Shown here piece by piece: positions 48,809 through 59,640 of a stretch of 64,000 bases of DNA (position 1 is the first letter of the stretch; each line of letters starts with the position of its first letter). Both the position numbers and the translations under genes were made by a program. The stretch is from assembly GCF_018069875.1 (NCBI RefSeq), contig NZ_JAGQDF010000014.1, forward strand, positions 103,003-167,002. The letters run 5' to 3'. The notes under the pieces are model-generated. The model did not search any database and was not told the DNA's origin. It saw nothing but the letters and a program-made list of their open reading frames with translations. Source of the DNA: Ideonella alba (GTDB lineage Bacteria; Pseudomonadota; Gammaproteobacteria; Burkholderiales; Burkholderiaceae_C).

Positions 48809-48850
48809 CGGGGACTCCCGGTCGAACGCCAGCCTCGGGCGGAGTCGTGG

Positions 48851-48874
48851 CGTTATGTTATCGAAGACATCACG
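48851..48874. promoter_or_regulatory. Candidate ModE box in the modA-modE gap
   Basis: CGTTATGTT and GACATCACG form an imperfect inverted repeat with a 6-nt spacer (7 of 9 positions symmetric), close to the CGTTATATN-type half-sites of ModE operators. It begins 43 nt upstream of the modA ATG, where a molybdate-bound repressor would block transcription. Confidence 0.5.
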
Positions 48875-48939
48875 AACATGGTTGCAGCGATCGTGCCAAC
48901 GCCGACGCCAGCCTGCTGTTCCCTGGGAGAAAGGCAGCC

Positions 48940-49866
48940 ATGGCGCCTCCGGGCGTGATTTCTGCTTGCAACGCCGTACAGTACACAAGCACATCACGAG
49001 CGTCCGATTTGTCGGAAACCACACCTCCCGCCGCTGTCGACAGCCTGCCCGGCGCCCCGACCGAGCCCGGTGCCCGGCGCGACACCACCCTGCTGCAGGG
49101 CGAACTGCGCCTGGCCGGCCGGCTCGACGCGCGCTTTTTCGCCCTGCTGCGCGCGATCGACGCCAGCGGCTCGCTGCAGAAGGCCGCGCGCGCCGCGGGC
49201 TACAGCTACAAGGGCGCCTGGCTGATCCTGGAGACCGCCGGCAACCTGGCGCGCTCGCCGCTGCTGGTCAGCCAGACCGGCGGCCGCGGTGGCGGCGGCT
49301 CGCGCCTGACCTACGCCGCCCGCCACCTGCTCGAGACCTGGGACCAGCTGCAGGCCCGCCACGCCGGCTTCCTGGCCGAGCAGGAGGCCTGGCTGCTGCA
49401 GCAATCGCACCTGTCCAACCTGCTTCGGAGACTGTCCATGAAAGCCACCGCCCGCAACCAGTTCGCCGGCCTGGTCACCGAGCTGCATGACGGCCCGGCC
49501 ACCACCCAGGCCACGCTGGACATCGGCCACGGGCAGACCGTCACCGCCTCGATGACCGCCGCGGCGGCCTCGCGCCTGTGCCTGAAGCTGGGCGCCGAGG
49601 CACTGGCCCTGGTCAAGTCCTCCGAGGTGGTGCTGGTGACCGACTTCGCCGGCTACAAGCTGTCGGCGCGCAACCAGCTGGCCGGCACGATCTCGCGGGT
49701 GCAGAAGGGCGCGGTCAGCTCGCTGGTGGGCGTCACGCTGCCGGGCGGCGCCACCATCACCGCCAGTGTCACCAATGACGCGGTCGATGCGCTGGGCCTG
49801 GCCGTGGGCCAGGCGGCCACCGCCACCTTCAAGGCCTACGCCGTGATGCTGGCGGTGCCGGCCTGA
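48940..49866 (+). CDS. modE: Molybdate-dependent regulator ModE
   Basis: 308 residues from ATG 48940 (AAAGG site); a TTG at 49009 would give 285 residues, closer to other ModE proteins. The N-terminal winged helix (LRAIDASGSLQKAARAAGYSYKGAW) and the two tandem Mop domains near the C-terminus (each beginning SARNQLAG or TARNQFAG) identify it. It represses mod genes when molybdate is plentiful. Confidence 0.9.
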   Translation: MAPPGVISACNAVQYTSTSRASDLSETTPPAAVDSLPGAPTEPGARRDTTLLQGELRLAGRLDARFFALLRAIDASGSLQKAARAAGYSYKGAWLILETAGNLARSPLLVSQTGGRGGGGSRLTYAARHLLETWDQLQARHAGFLAEQEAWLLQQSHLSNLLRRLSMKATARNQFAGLVTELHDGPATTQATLDIGHGQTVTASMTAAAASRLCLKLGAEALALVKSSEVVLVTDFAGYKLSARNQLAGTISRVQKGAVSSLVGVTLPGGATITASVTNDAVDALGLAVGQAATATFKAYAVMLAVPA

Positions 49867-50147
49867 GGCCGCTCACCAGCGCCTGACCGGCGCCACCAGC
49901 GCCAGCTGCCGCATGCCATGCGGGGCGGCATGGGGGCGGCAGCAGGGGGCAGGGCGGGGGAGCGCGTGGCACGGGGCATCGGGGGCTTCTGGTCGCCTCC
50001 CGCTCGGCGGGAAGGGTCGACAGGTGGGTGTCTCGTGACCTGCGCAAGGGCATCACACGGCCGTGGCACGCCGCATCCACGGTGCGATCGACACGCTGGG
50101 CGGTCCCACCCTTCACCGGCTGCCGCAGGCCGGTGCCGAGCGGCTGA
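49867..50147. other. Gene-free stretch after modE
   Basis: 281 nt without a credible gene on either strand. It has a G-rich run around 49920-49990 and no recognisable promoter, repeat family member or terminator with a T tract. It separates modE from a convergent gene. Confidence 0.6.
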
Positions 50148-50567
50148 TCACAGCTGCTCGTCGCGGATCTCGCGCGCCACGGTTTGCAGCGCGCTGGGCC
50201 CCACCGCCAGCCGGCACTCGGGCTCCAGCACCTGGGCCTGGGCGCCCTCGGCCAGCGCCGCAGCCAGGGCCAGCGCGGCCAGGTGCTCGCGCGGGCCGCC
50301 GCTCCAGCGCAGCGCCAGCATCAGCTCCAGCGTGGCCACATCCACCTCGCAGGGCACACCCTCGGGCCAGTGCGGCGCCGCCTGCAGGTCCACCTGCACG
50401 CAGGCGTCCTGGCCGTACAGTGACAGCGGCAGCTCGGCGGTCGGGCCGGCAGGCGGCCAGGCGCCGCGCAGTTCCAGGCCCAGCTGCAGCGCGTCCAGCG
50501 CACGCTGCAGCGTGGCGGCATCGGGCAGCGCCGTGGGGGCGAGGTAGGCGTGCAGCTGTCGGCCCAT
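50148..50567 (-). CDS. Conserved-looking protein of unknown function (139 aa)
   Basis: Not recognised. 139 residues, soluble, with a CAGGAG ribosome site 6 nt before the ATG. Begins MGRQLHAYLAP; strand-rich N-terminal half with a CVQVDLQAAPHWPEGVPCEVDV segment (two cysteines) and a helical Ala/Leu-rich C-terminal half. Divergent from the DUF2779-type gene; the shared 162-nt gap contains nested inverted repeats (GCAAGAA at 50605-50611 with TTCTTGC at 50633-50639). Confidence 0.55.
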   Translation of the reverse strand: MGRQLHAYLAPTALPDAATLQRALDALQLGLELRGAWPPAGPTAELPLSLYGQDACVQVDLQAAPHWPEGVPCEVDVATLELMLALRWSGGPREHLAALALAAALAEGAQAQVLEPECRLAVGPSALQTVAREIRDEQL

Positions 50568-50729
50568 GCGGGATCTCCTGAAGCGCGTTTCTGCCTGGTA
50601 ACAGGCAAGAAGCGTGCTCGGGTAAACCCGCGTTCTTGCACCGGCTTGGCACGCCGTCTGCATGGTCGGCGACCGGGCGGACACGACCGGGCACCAGGCC
50701 GGAGCGCGCCGCACCCAGATCAAAGCACG

Positions 50730-52217
50730 ATGACACCGCCCCCCTTCCTCGACGAGCCGGACCTGCGCCGCTGGCGCGCCTGCCCGCGCCTGCACTGGCT
50801 GCACCGCCAGGGCGCGGCGCCGACCGGCCAGCCGCCACGGGTGGCCGACAGCGCCGAAGCGGCGGTGGCGCTGCGGGCGTCCTATGCCGGCGCGCGCGAG
50901 ATCGCCGCGCCCCGTGACGAGGACGATTGGGACCGTGCCGTCGCCCAGACCCAGCTCGCCCTGGCCGAGCTGAGTGCGCGCCCCGACCCCGAGGCCGCGC
51001 TGCTGGGCGCCTGCCTGGCCAGCGACGATGGCGCGCGCTGCCGCATCGACGTGATGCAGCGCGGCGCCCGGGGCTGGCGGCTGTGGCGCCTGCGCCTGGG
51101 CACGGTGGCTGACGCGCCGGATGTCGATGCGCTGGCCTGGGCCGCGCACGTCGCGGCGCGGGCCGGCTGGCGGCTGCAGTCGGTGGGCCTGCTGCTGATC
51201 GACACCGACTTCCTGTACCCGGGCCTGGGCTGCTACGCCGGCCTGTTCCGCGAGGTCGACGTCGGACCGATGCTGGGCAGCCGGCCGGTGGCCGAGTGGC
51301 TGGTGGCGCTGCAGCGCGGCGCCCAGGGCCGCGAGCCGCCGATGCCGCTGGTGGCGCCCTGCGCGGCCGACGGCGGCTGCGCCTACGCGGACCACTGCCA
51401 CGCCGGCGAGCCGGCGCCCGCGGCCGTGCCGCCCGCGCAGGCGCTGGAGATCCTGGGCCGCGAGCGCGCCGAGCAACTGCGGCTGGCGGGCCACCGCAGC
51501 GTGCTCGACGTGCCGCTGCAGGCACTGGCCGAGCCGCGGCTGCGACGCGCTGCGCGCGCCGTGCAGCAGGGTGCCCCGGTGCGCGAGCCCGGTGTGGCCG
51601 CGCTGGCCGCCCACTGGCCGCGGCCCTGGCGTTTCCTGCGCATCGAGACCATCGGTCTGGCGGTGCCGATCTGGTCAGGCACCCGGCCTTACCAGATCCT
51701 GCCCTTCCAGTGGACGCTGGGCGAGGCCACCGCCGATGGCGGCTGGACGCTGCAGCAGCACCTGGCCGAGGGCCAGTCCGATCCGCGCACCGACTTCGTC
51801 CAGCGCCTGCTGGCGGCGCTGCCGCCCGGCGGCACGCTGTTCGCCTACCAGGCCGGCTTCGAGCGCAACCGGCTGCGTGAACTGGCGCAGCGCGTGCCGG
51901 CGCAGGCGGCACGGCTGGAGGCGCTGGCGGCCGGCCTGGTCGATGTGTTCGCGCTGGGGCGGGCCCACGCCTACCACCCCGACCAGGCGGGCTCCTGGTC
52001 GGCCCGGGCGCTGTGGCGGGCGGTGCTGCCCGGGCTGGGCGCGCAGGCGCTGGACGAGCCCGGCCTGCGCTCGCCGCTGCAGGCCTACGGCCTGTCGCTG
52101 CGCGCCGACACACCGCCCGCGCGCCGGGCCGCGCTGCGCGCCGCGCTGGCGCGCCACGGCGAGCGCCAGGTGCGCGCGCTGCAGGCCTACCTGGCCTGGC
52201 TGATCGAGGCGGGCTGA
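50730..52217 (+). CDS. DUF2779-type nuclease-like protein
   Basis: 495 residues. The C-terminal half matches DUF2779: RIETIGLAVPIWSGTRPYQILPFQW, FAYQAGFERNRLRELA and a YHPDQAGSWSARALWRAVLP motif. In relatives the first motif reads DFET; here Asp is replaced by an RI pair while Glu is kept, so the putative nuclease site is altered. The N-terminal half carries a PD-(D/E)XK-like arrangement with a Cys cluster (APCAADGGCAYADHC) as in Fe-S nucleases. Role in this nif-rich region unknown. No Shine-Dalgarno is obvious. Confidence 0.65.
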   Translation: MTPPPFLDEPDLRRWRACPRLHWLHRQGAAPTGQPPRVADSAEAAVALRASYAGAREIAAPRDEDDWDRAVAQTQLALAELSARPDPEAALLGACLASDDGARCRIDVMQRGARGWRLWRLRLGTVADAPDVDALAWAAHVAARAGWRLQSVGLLLIDTDFLYPGLGCYAGLFREVDVGPMLGSRPVAEWLVALQRGAQGREPPMPLVAPCAADGGCAYADHCHAGEPAPAAVPPAQALEILGRERAEQLRLAGHRSVLDVPLQALAEPRLRRAARAVQQGAPVREPGVAALAAHWPRPWRFLRIETIGLAVPIWSGTRPYQILPFQWTLGEATADGGWTLQQHLAEGQSDPRTDFVQRLLAALPPGGTLFAYQAGFERNRLRELAQRVPAQAARLEALAAGLVDVFALGRAHAYHPDQAGSWSARALWRAVLPGLGAQALDEPGLRSPLQAYGLSLRADTPPARRAALRAALARHGERQVRALQAYLAWLIEAG

Positions 52218-52342
52218 GCGTCCGGCGAACCGCGGGGGGCCCGCTGAGCACGGGTCTTGCACGCAGCCCCGCGTCGGCCCGCCGCGTGGCGCTGCCGTCT
52301 GTCGACCTTCCGACAAACCGGACCCACCTTCGTCGCCCTGCC

Positions 52343-52702
52343 ATGTACGCCCGCGCGCTGTTCGACCTGATCCACCGCCATGGTGATGCGCTGCTGGCCC
52401 TGCTGTCGGGGCTGGAGGACGGCGCCGACGAGTTGTTCGCCAGCCCCAACACGCTGGCTGCGGTCGAGGGCCATCTGCTGGACATCGCCCGCACGCTGGC
52501 CCACCTGCCGCCGGTGGTGATGCTGCGCCTGCCGCAGGTCGACTGGTTGGCCTGGAGCGCCGTGCTGATCGCGCTGGAGCGTCAGCAGTCCGCGCGCCGG
52601 GAGATCGTCTGGTACGTGGCCAGCGCGGCGTTGCCGGCCACGCTGGTGCTGCTGGATGAGCTGCACCGGCGCGAGCCCGACTGGTTCCAGATCCACTACT
52701 GA
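52343..52702 (+). CDS. Hypothetical helical protein (119 aa)
   Basis: Not recognised. 119 residues, predicted mostly helical, acidic N-terminal half (GLEDGADELFASPNTLAAVEGH), hydrophobic middle but no clear membrane span, ending EPDWFQIHY. It starts 125 nt after the DUF2779 gene and 17 nt before the YkgJ gene. A TGT-N10-ACA sequence lies 27 nt before its ATG (52300-52315), too close to the start for a downstream sigma-54 promoter. Confidence 0.55.
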   Translation: MYARALFDLIHRHGDALLALLSGLEDGADELFASPNTLAAVEGHLLDIARTLAHLPPVVMLRLPQVDWLAWSAVLIALERQQSARREIVWYVASAALPATLVLLDELHRREPDWFQIHY

Positions 52703-52719
52703 ATTCGCACGGCTGAGCC

Positions 52720-53439
52720 ATGAGCGCCCCCGACTTCTTCCGCCAGCAGCAGCAGGCCTTTGCCGCCACGCTGGCGCAGCAGGCCGGCGCCGCCACGCTG
52801 GCGTCGCAGCTGCTGGCCCAGGCGGCCGACAGCTTCGGCGCCAACGTGGCCCAGCAATGTGCCGACGAGCCGCCGCTGGCCTGCGGCCGCGGCTGCGCCA
52901 CCTGCTGCACGCTGCGGGTGTCGGCCACCGCACCCGAGGTGCTGGCGGTGGCGGCCTTCCTGCGCGCCGTGCAGCCGCGGCTGCTGTCGCGCGGCGTCGA
53001 CCTGGTCGGCCAGGTGCGCGCCGCCGACGCCGCCACCCATGGCCTGGGCGAGGCCCAGCGGGTGGCGCTGCGCCAGCGCTGTCCGTTCATCGCGCAGGGC
53101 GTGTGCGTGATCTACGCCGTGCGGCCGCTGGCCTGCCGGGGCCATGCCTCGCACGACCTGCGGGCCTGTGCCGAGGCGGCCGCGGGTCGGCGCGACGAAG
53201 TGCCCTTCAGCCCCGGCCACCGCCTGGTGCGCGCGCTGGTGCAGGGCGCGCTGCAGTCGGCCCTGCGCGACGCCGGCCTGGCCTGGGGCGCCTATGAGCT
53301 CAATGCGGCGCTGCTGCTGGCGCTGGATGACGATGCGACCGAGGCGGCCTGGCTGGCCGGCCAGGACCCGCTGTCGGACGCGGCCCTGGACGACGTGCCG
53401 GCCGACGAGATGACCAGGGTCTTCGACGCGCTGAAGTGA
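52720..53439 (+). CDS. YkgJ-family cysteine-cluster protein
   Basis: 239 residues with the CGRGCATCC motif (residues ~55-63) and later cysteines in RCPFIAQGVCVIYAVRPLACRGH, the metal/Fe-S chelating pattern of the YkgJ/UPF0153 family. Such proteins recur near nif genes but have no defined role. Soluble. 17 nt after the preceding gene. Confidence 0.85.
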   Translation: MSAPDFFRQQQQAFAATLAQQAGAATLASQLLAQAADSFGANVAQQCADEPPLACGRGCATCCTLRVSATAPEVLAVAAFLRAVQPRLLSRGVDLVGQVRAADAATHGLGEAQRVALRQRCPFIAQGVCVIYAVRPLACRGHASHDLRACAEAAAGRRDEVPFSPGHRLVRALVQGALQSALRDAGLAWGAYELNAALLLALDDDATEAAWLAGQDPLSDAALDDVPADEMTRVFDALK

Positions 53440-53449
53440 CAATGCGCGG

Positions 53450-54619
53450 GTGGACCCGCGCGCGCCTCTCGTCATCGCCCTGGGCCTGGGTCAGGTGCTG
53501 GCCTATGGCTCGACCTACTACCTGCCGGCCGTGCTGGCCGCCCCGATGGCGGCCGAGCTGGGCCTGTCGGTCAGCACGGCCTTTGCGGCGTTCAGCCTGG
53601 CGCTGGTGGTGTCGGCGCTGTGCGGCCCGCGCGCCGGGGCCTGGGTGGACCGGCACGGTGGCCGGCCGGTGCTGCTGGCCAGCAATGGCGTGCTGGCGCT
53701 GGCGCTGGCGGCGATGTCGCAGGTGCAGGGACCAGTGGGCCTGTTCGCAGCCTGGGCGCTGCTGGGCGTGGGCATGTCCCTGGGACTGTACGAGTCGGCC
53801 TTTGCCGCGCTGGTGCGGCTGTGGGGCAGCGATTCGCGTGGCGGCATCACCGGCATCACGCTGCTGGGCGGACTGGCCAGCACCGCGGCCTGGCCGCTGA
53901 GCGCCTGGCTGTTGACGCGCTACGGCTGGCGTGACGCCTGCCTGGCCTGGGCCGGGCTGCACCTGCTGCTGGGACTGCCGCTGCACGCCAGCGTGCCGCG
54001 GGCGCGCAGCGCTGCGCTGGCGCACCCCTCGGTGTCGGACGCGGACGAGGAGCCCATCACCGCGCCCGCGCCGCCCGGCCTGGGCACGACACTGGCGCTG
54101 GCCGGCGTCTTCGCCATCGCCTGGTTCAACTCCACCGCGATGGCAGCGCATTTGCCGCAGCTGCTGCAGGCCAGCGGCGTGGGCCTGTCCACCGCGGTGT
54201 GGATCGGTGGCCTGATCGGCCCGGCACAGGTGGCGGCGCGACTGGCCGAGTTCGGGTTTCTGCGCCACTGGCATCCGCTGCTGTCGGCGCGTCTGGCCGC
54301 CGGCCTGCACCCGCTGGGCGCGGCCCTGCTGCTGGCGCTGGGACCGGTGGCGGCGCCGATGTTCGGCCTGCTTCATGGCGCTGGCAACGGCATCCTGACG
54401 ATTGCCAAGGGCACGCTGCCGCTGGTGCTGTTCGGTCCCGCCGGCTATGGCCAGCGACAAGGGCTGCTGATGATGCCGGCGCGGGTCTCGCAGGCGCTGG
54501 CGCCCTGGCTGTTCGGGCTGGCCTTGGAGGACTGGGGCCCGTCGGCGCTGTGGCTCACCGGCGGCTGCAGCCTGGTGGCGCTGGCCCTGCTGCTGCGCCT
54601 GCGGGCGCTCGGCGGCTGA
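53450..54619 (+). CDS. Major facilitator superfamily transporter
   Basis: 389 residues, about 12 transmembrane helices; the inter-helix 2-3 loop has the MFS motif A variant GAWVDRHGGRP. It starts at GTG 53450, 10 nt after the YkgJ gene. The substrate cannot be predicted. Convergent with the fmdB-nifO-draGT genes. Confidence 0.82.
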   Translation: MDPRAPLVIALGLGQVLAYGSTYYLPAVLAAPMAAELGLSVSTAFAAFSLALVVSALCGPRAGAWVDRHGGRPVLLASNGVLALALAAMSQVQGPVGLFAAWALLGVGMSLGLYESAFAALVRLWGSDSRGGITGITLLGGLASTAAWPLSAWLLTRYGWRDACLAWAGLHLLLGLPLHASVPRARSAALAHPSVSDADEEPITAPAPPGLGTTLALAGVFAIAWFNSTAMAAHLPQLLQASGVGLSTAVWIGGLIGPAQVAARLAEFGFLRHWHPLLSARLAAGLHPLGAALLLALGPVAAPMFGLLHGAGNGILTIAKGTLPLVLFGPAGYGQRQGLLMMPARVSQALAPWLFGLALEDWGPSALWLTGGCSLVALALLLRLRALGG

Positions 54620-54626
54620 GCAGGGC

Positions 54627-54875
54627 TCAGACCGTCTTGCCCTTGAGCAGTCGCGCGCGCTCGCTGGGCGAGTAGTGGTTGAACAGGCCCTGGCGGTCGG
54701 CAACCCGGCGGTGGGCCAGGCGGATCGCCTCGATCTTGCCGGCCGGCGCGAGCGGCGAGACGCGCTTGTCCAGCGCCGTGCTGCCGCAGTGCGGGCAGGT
54801 GGGCGTGTCGCTGGCGCGCACCAGGCGTTCGAAGTCGGCGGCGCAGGCGGTGCAGTGGTAATCGAACAGCGGCAT
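54627..54875 (-). CDS. FmdB-type zinc-ribbon protein
   Basis: 82 residues beginning MPLFDYHCTACAADFE with a second CPHC pair: a four-cysteine zinc ribbon of the FmdB/CxxC_CxxC_SSSS regulatory family. It starts 2 nt after the NifO-like gene stop. Homologues occur in nif clusters; function unknown. Confidence 0.85.
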   Translation of the reverse strand: MPLFDYHCTACAADFERLVRASDTPTCPHCGSTALDKRVSPLAPAGKIEAIRLAHRRVADRQGLFNHYSPSERARLLKGKTV

Positions 54876-54877
54876 GG

Positions 54878-55312
54878 TCAGCTCCCGGGGGTGGCGCAGG
54901 GTTCGGCGGGGTGGGCACAGCCTTCCAGCGAGGATCGTGCCAGCGTCGCGGGCGCCAGGCCCACCCAGGCATCGATGGCGGCGGTGTCGAAGCCCACGCG
55001 GCGGCTGCCGTCGTCGCAGCGCTGCATCAGCGGCCGGCGGATCAGCAGCGGCTCGACCAGCAGCAGGGCCAGTGCGGTGTCGGCGTCCAACTGCTCGGGC
55101 ACGATCTCGCCGGACTTCACCCGGGGCGCGGCGCGGTTGAACCACCCGGCCACCGGCAGCGGCGCCAGGAAGGCGAGCAGGCTGGCCGCGGTCCAGGGCT
55201 CGGACAGCAGGCTGCGCACCGCCAGCGTGTGGCCGGCGGCCTGCAGCGCCGCGCGCTGGCGGGCGTTGCCGCCGCAGCCGGGCTTCTCGAAGAAGATCAG
55301 GTGGGTCATCAC
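54878..55312 (-). CDS. Nitrogenase-associated ArsC-like protein (NifO-like)
   Basis: 144 residues of the ArsC/Spx thioredoxin fold. The FFEKPGCGGNARQ start (Cys13) and RRPLMQR segment match the nitrogenase-associated subfamily that includes Azotobacter NifO, which influences molybdenum/nitrate use. A single N-terminal cysteine instead of a CxxC. In the minus-strand run with fmdB and draG. Confidence 0.82.
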   Translation of the reverse strand: MMTHLIFFEKPGCGGNARQRAALQAAGHTLAVRSLLSEPWTAASLLAFLAPLPVAGWFNRAAPRVKSGEIVPEQLDADTALALLLVEPLLIRRPLMQRCDDGSRRVGFDTAAIDAWVGLAPATLARSSLEGCAHPAEPCATPGS

Positions 55313-55343
55313 GGGCCTGTGGTCGCTCGGGTTCGGATGCGGC

Positions 55344-56273
55344 TCATCCGGGGGACGGCGCCGCCAGCTCGTCGGCCAGCGCCAGCAGATGGCTGACCTG
55401 GCCGGTCACCGCCTGCACCGTGGCCGGTTGCAGGCGCTGCAGCCAGCGCCGCGGCAGGCGCGAGGCGCCGCAGCGGGCACCGGCCAGCATGCCCACCAGC
55501 GCGCCGGTGGTGTCGGCATCGTCGCCCTGGTTGACGGTGGCGACCAGCGCCTGCTCGAAGTCGGGATGGGTGAAGCCGAAGTGCAGCACGGTCTGCACCG
55601 TGTCCACCACGTAGGCGCTGGCACGGCCGGGGTAGGGCTGGTGGCGGAACGCGGGCCAGGCCTGGATCCAGTCCTGGACCTGGTGGGCCAGCATGGCGGT
55701 GTCGGCGCCCAGCAGCGCGGCCCGCGTCAGGCGGGCCAGGCCCAGCGTGGCCGCGTCGGACAGCGGGTGGTGGTGGGTGATGCGCGCCTGCGCCAGGCTC
55801 CAGTGGGCCAGCAGCGATTCGTTGTGCAGCGTGGCCAGCACCACCGGCAGGTTGCGCATCAGCGCGCCGTTGCCGGCGTCGCCCTCGTTGGCCGGGCCCT
55901 GCAGGCTGCCGTCGGCCAGGTAGCGCTGGATGCCGCGCCGGCAGGTGTTGCCGCAGTCCACCGGCTTGCTGCGCAGCCAGCGCACGAAGGCCTCGGCGAT
56001 CTGCCGCGTGGCGCTGTCATCGCGTGCGGCCAGCAGCGGTGCGCCGGCCAGCAGCAGGGCGTCGCCCAGGGCCAGGCACATCTGGGTGTCGTCGGTCACC
56101 TGACCGCGGGCCAGCTTCAGCCAGCCGCCGCCCATCATTTCACGGTGCACGCCGTACTGGGCGCGGATCTCGCGCGGGCGCATGAACTCCACCGTCGCGC
56201 CCAGCGCGTCGCCGATCGCCAGGCCCAGGTAGGCGCCCAGGGCCTTGTCGAACAGCGCACGTGTGTCAGACAT
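55344..56273 (-). CDS. draG: ADP-ribosyl-dinitrogenase reductase hydrolase DraG
   Basis: 309 residues. Removes ADP-ribose from the NifH arginine, reactivating nitrogenase. GAYLGLAIGDALGATVEFM at the start and the dimetal motif DDTQM (residues ~61-65), with a later GDDADTTGALVG motif, are diagnostic. The start at 56273 overlaps draT by 8 nt. The target, NifH, is encoded nearby. Confidence 0.95.
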   Translation of the reverse strand: MSDTRALFDKALGAYLGLAIGDALGATVEFMRPREIRAQYGVHREMMGGGWLKLARGQVTDDTQMCLALGDALLLAGAPLLAARDDSATRQIAEAFVRWLRSKPVDCGNTCRRGIQRYLADGSLQGPANEGDAGNGALMRNLPVVLATLHNESLLAHWSLAQARITHHHPLSDAATLGLARLTRAALLGADTAMLAHQVQDWIQAWPAFRHQPYPGRASAYVVDTVQTVLHFGFTHPDFEQALVATVNQGDDADTTGALVGMLAGARCGASRLPRRWLQRLQPATVQAVTGQVSHLLALADELAAPSPG

Positions 56274-57093
56274 CGCACAGCACCACGTCGTAGTCACCAC
56301 CCAGCGCCAGCACCTCCTGCTCGCCCTGCAGCACCTGGCCGGGCAGCAGGCCCGGGTACACCAGCAGCTTGGTCAGCGGCACCTCGGCGACGAACACGCG
56401 GTCACCAAAGCAGCCGGCCTCGTCGGCCGACAGGCTGAAGGACACCAGGTTGTTCAGCGCCAGCGTGCAGCGGCGGTCGGCCAGCCGGCCGGCGACGATC
56501 TGCTCGTCGCAGCGGTTGGTGCCGCGCCACAGCGGCAGGTGGCTCACGCCCGGCCGGTAGCGCTGCAGGCTCCACTGGCAGAACTCGTAGAGCAGGTCCA
56601 GCTGCTGGAAGATCGCGTTGCCGTGGTAGCGGCTGGCCACCTTCTGCTCCAGGTAGCCCACCCAGGCCGGCGACGGAAAGCGCCGCAGCGGCGCGCCATG
56701 GAAGCGCGGCACCAGGCCGAAGCGGCTCTCCACCCAGCCCTTGAGCACCGCGCCGGCCGGACCGTTGGCATCCATGCCCCAGCCCTGCAGCAGCGCGCGC
56801 CAGCTGCGCCGCCAGCGCTGCCGCTCGGCCGCGCTCAGACTGTGATCGTCCGCATCGGGCCGCTGCAGCCCGAAGACGATGGCCAGGTAATGCACGAACA
56901 CCTCGCGCGCCTCGCTCAGCTCACCACAGCGCCCGAGCAACGCGAACAGCCCGCCATGGGTCTCGCGCGCGCCCGCAATCCGCAGCGGCACCGGGTGCGC
57001 GTTGTAGGCCGCGCTGGCCAGCACCGGGGCCGGCACGCCGACCAGATTGGTGCTGTACCAGTGCTGCGGCTGATCGCACTCATCAGGCGCCAT
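56266..57093 (-). CDS. draT: NAD+-dinitrogen-reductase ADP-ribosyltransferase DraT
   Basis: 275 residues. Inactivates nitrogenase by ADP-ribosylating NifH in response to ammonium or darkness/energy loss. Recognisable by HWYSTNLVGVP near the N-terminus, FHGAPLRRFPSPAWVGYLEQK mid-protein and the LWRGTNRCDEQ segment. draT precedes draG, the usual order; a 122-nt gap with a repeat separates it from the upstream gene. Confidence 0.95.
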   Translation of the reverse strand: MAPDECDQPQHWYSTNLVGVPAPVLASAAYNAHPVPLRIAGARETHGGLFALLGRCGELSEAREVFVHYLAIVFGLQRPDADDHSLSAAERQRWRRSWRALLQGWGMDANGPAGAVLKGWVESRFGLVPRFHGAPLRRFPSPAWVGYLEQKVASRYHGNAIFQQLDLLYEFCQWSLQRYRPGVSHLPLWRGTNRCDEQIVAGRLADRRCTLALNNLVSFSLSADEAGCFGDRVFVAEVPLTKLLVYPGLLPGQVLQGEQEVLALGGDYDVVLCDV

Positions 57094-57114
57094 GATGGGT
57101 TCGAGTCCCGGATT

Positions 57115-57204
57115 CCGTCGCGAGCGGGTCGAGCTGGCTGCGAGAAGCGCAGCCGTACACCCGTACGGCGAGCATCACAGCCGCCAGATCGGCCCGCGCA
57201 GCAG
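57115..57204. repeat. Palindromic repeat, family C copy 1 (inverted partner at 62821)
   Basis: 90 nt containing GCGAGCGGGTCGAG, the palindrome GCCGTACACCCGTACGGC and GATCGGCCCGCGCAGCAG. It matches the reverse complement of 62821-62911 at roughly 85% of positions. It lies between draT and the next minus-strand gene. Confidence 0.8.
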
Positions 57205-57215
57205 GAAGACGGGGC

Positions 57216-57802
57216 TCAAACCGGGCGGTTTTCGTAGAGGTTGCGGACGGGCCCCATCAGCGCCAGGCCTTCCTCGTAGCTGATCTTCGGGAAGCTGGCC
57301 TTGAAGCTGGCGGCCTTGTCGGCAATCGCGTCGGTCTTGCCGGCGGTGTCGAGCTTCTTCAGGTCGCCCTTCTCCAGGTAGAGCAGCTCGAGCAGCTCGT
57401 TGTAGACGGTGGCCTCGTCGATCGGCAGGATCACGAAGGTGGTGCCGGCGTAGTCCATCGTGTACTTCTTGCTGATGTCGATGTTGTCGCAGAAGAGGAT
57501 GTAGACACCACTGGGCGACAGCGCATCGCCCAGCACCTCGGCCAGCAGCTTGACGTATTCGAAGCTCAGCAGGAAGCCGGTGAGGAAGCTGATGTGCGGC
57601 GAGCCGGCCTCGGCCACCGCGATGACTTGGTCGCTGCTGATCTCGGGCGGGCGCGCCTCGTCGGCCAGCTTGGCCTGGAACTTCAGCGCGATGTCGCCCC
57701 GGAAGCCGAAGCGGCCGGCCTTCTTGGTGGGTGCCTTCAGCACGCTGTTGAGCAAGCGGCCCTCGGCGTCGAGGCGGGCGAAGGCGGTGTCCTGGATCGC
57801 GG

Positions 57803-57806
<4 letters not shown>
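57216..57806 (-). CDS. Protein of unknown function coupled to truncated haemoglobin (196 aa)
   Basis: Not recognised. 196 residues, soluble, no metal motif; contains GDIALKFQAKL, HISFLTGFLLSFEYVKLL, VYILFCDNIDISKKYTMDYAGTTF and an acidic helical C-terminus. The strand-helix order of the middle part vaguely recalls STAS-like domains, but I do not claim this. The start overlaps the truncated-haemoglobin stop by 4 nt, and draT-draG follow in the same direction, so a link with nitrogenase protection or switching is plausible. Confidence 0.65.
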
Positions 57807-59634
<1,828 letters not shown>

Positions 59635-59640
59635 TGAGCC

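Noticed and set aside
49829..50116. 95-codon minus-strand frame after modE
   Set aside because: No ribosome site, Pro/Arg-rich low-complexity product, overlaps the end of modE.
52300..52315. TGT-N10-ACA NifA-type site before the 119-residue hypothetical gene
   Set aside because: Exact match but no sigma-54 promoter between it and the gene; several chance matches are expected in 64 kb.
50113..52494. 793-codon minus-strand open frame opposite the DUF2779 gene
   Set aside because: Antisense artefact dominated by Arg, Ala and Pro.
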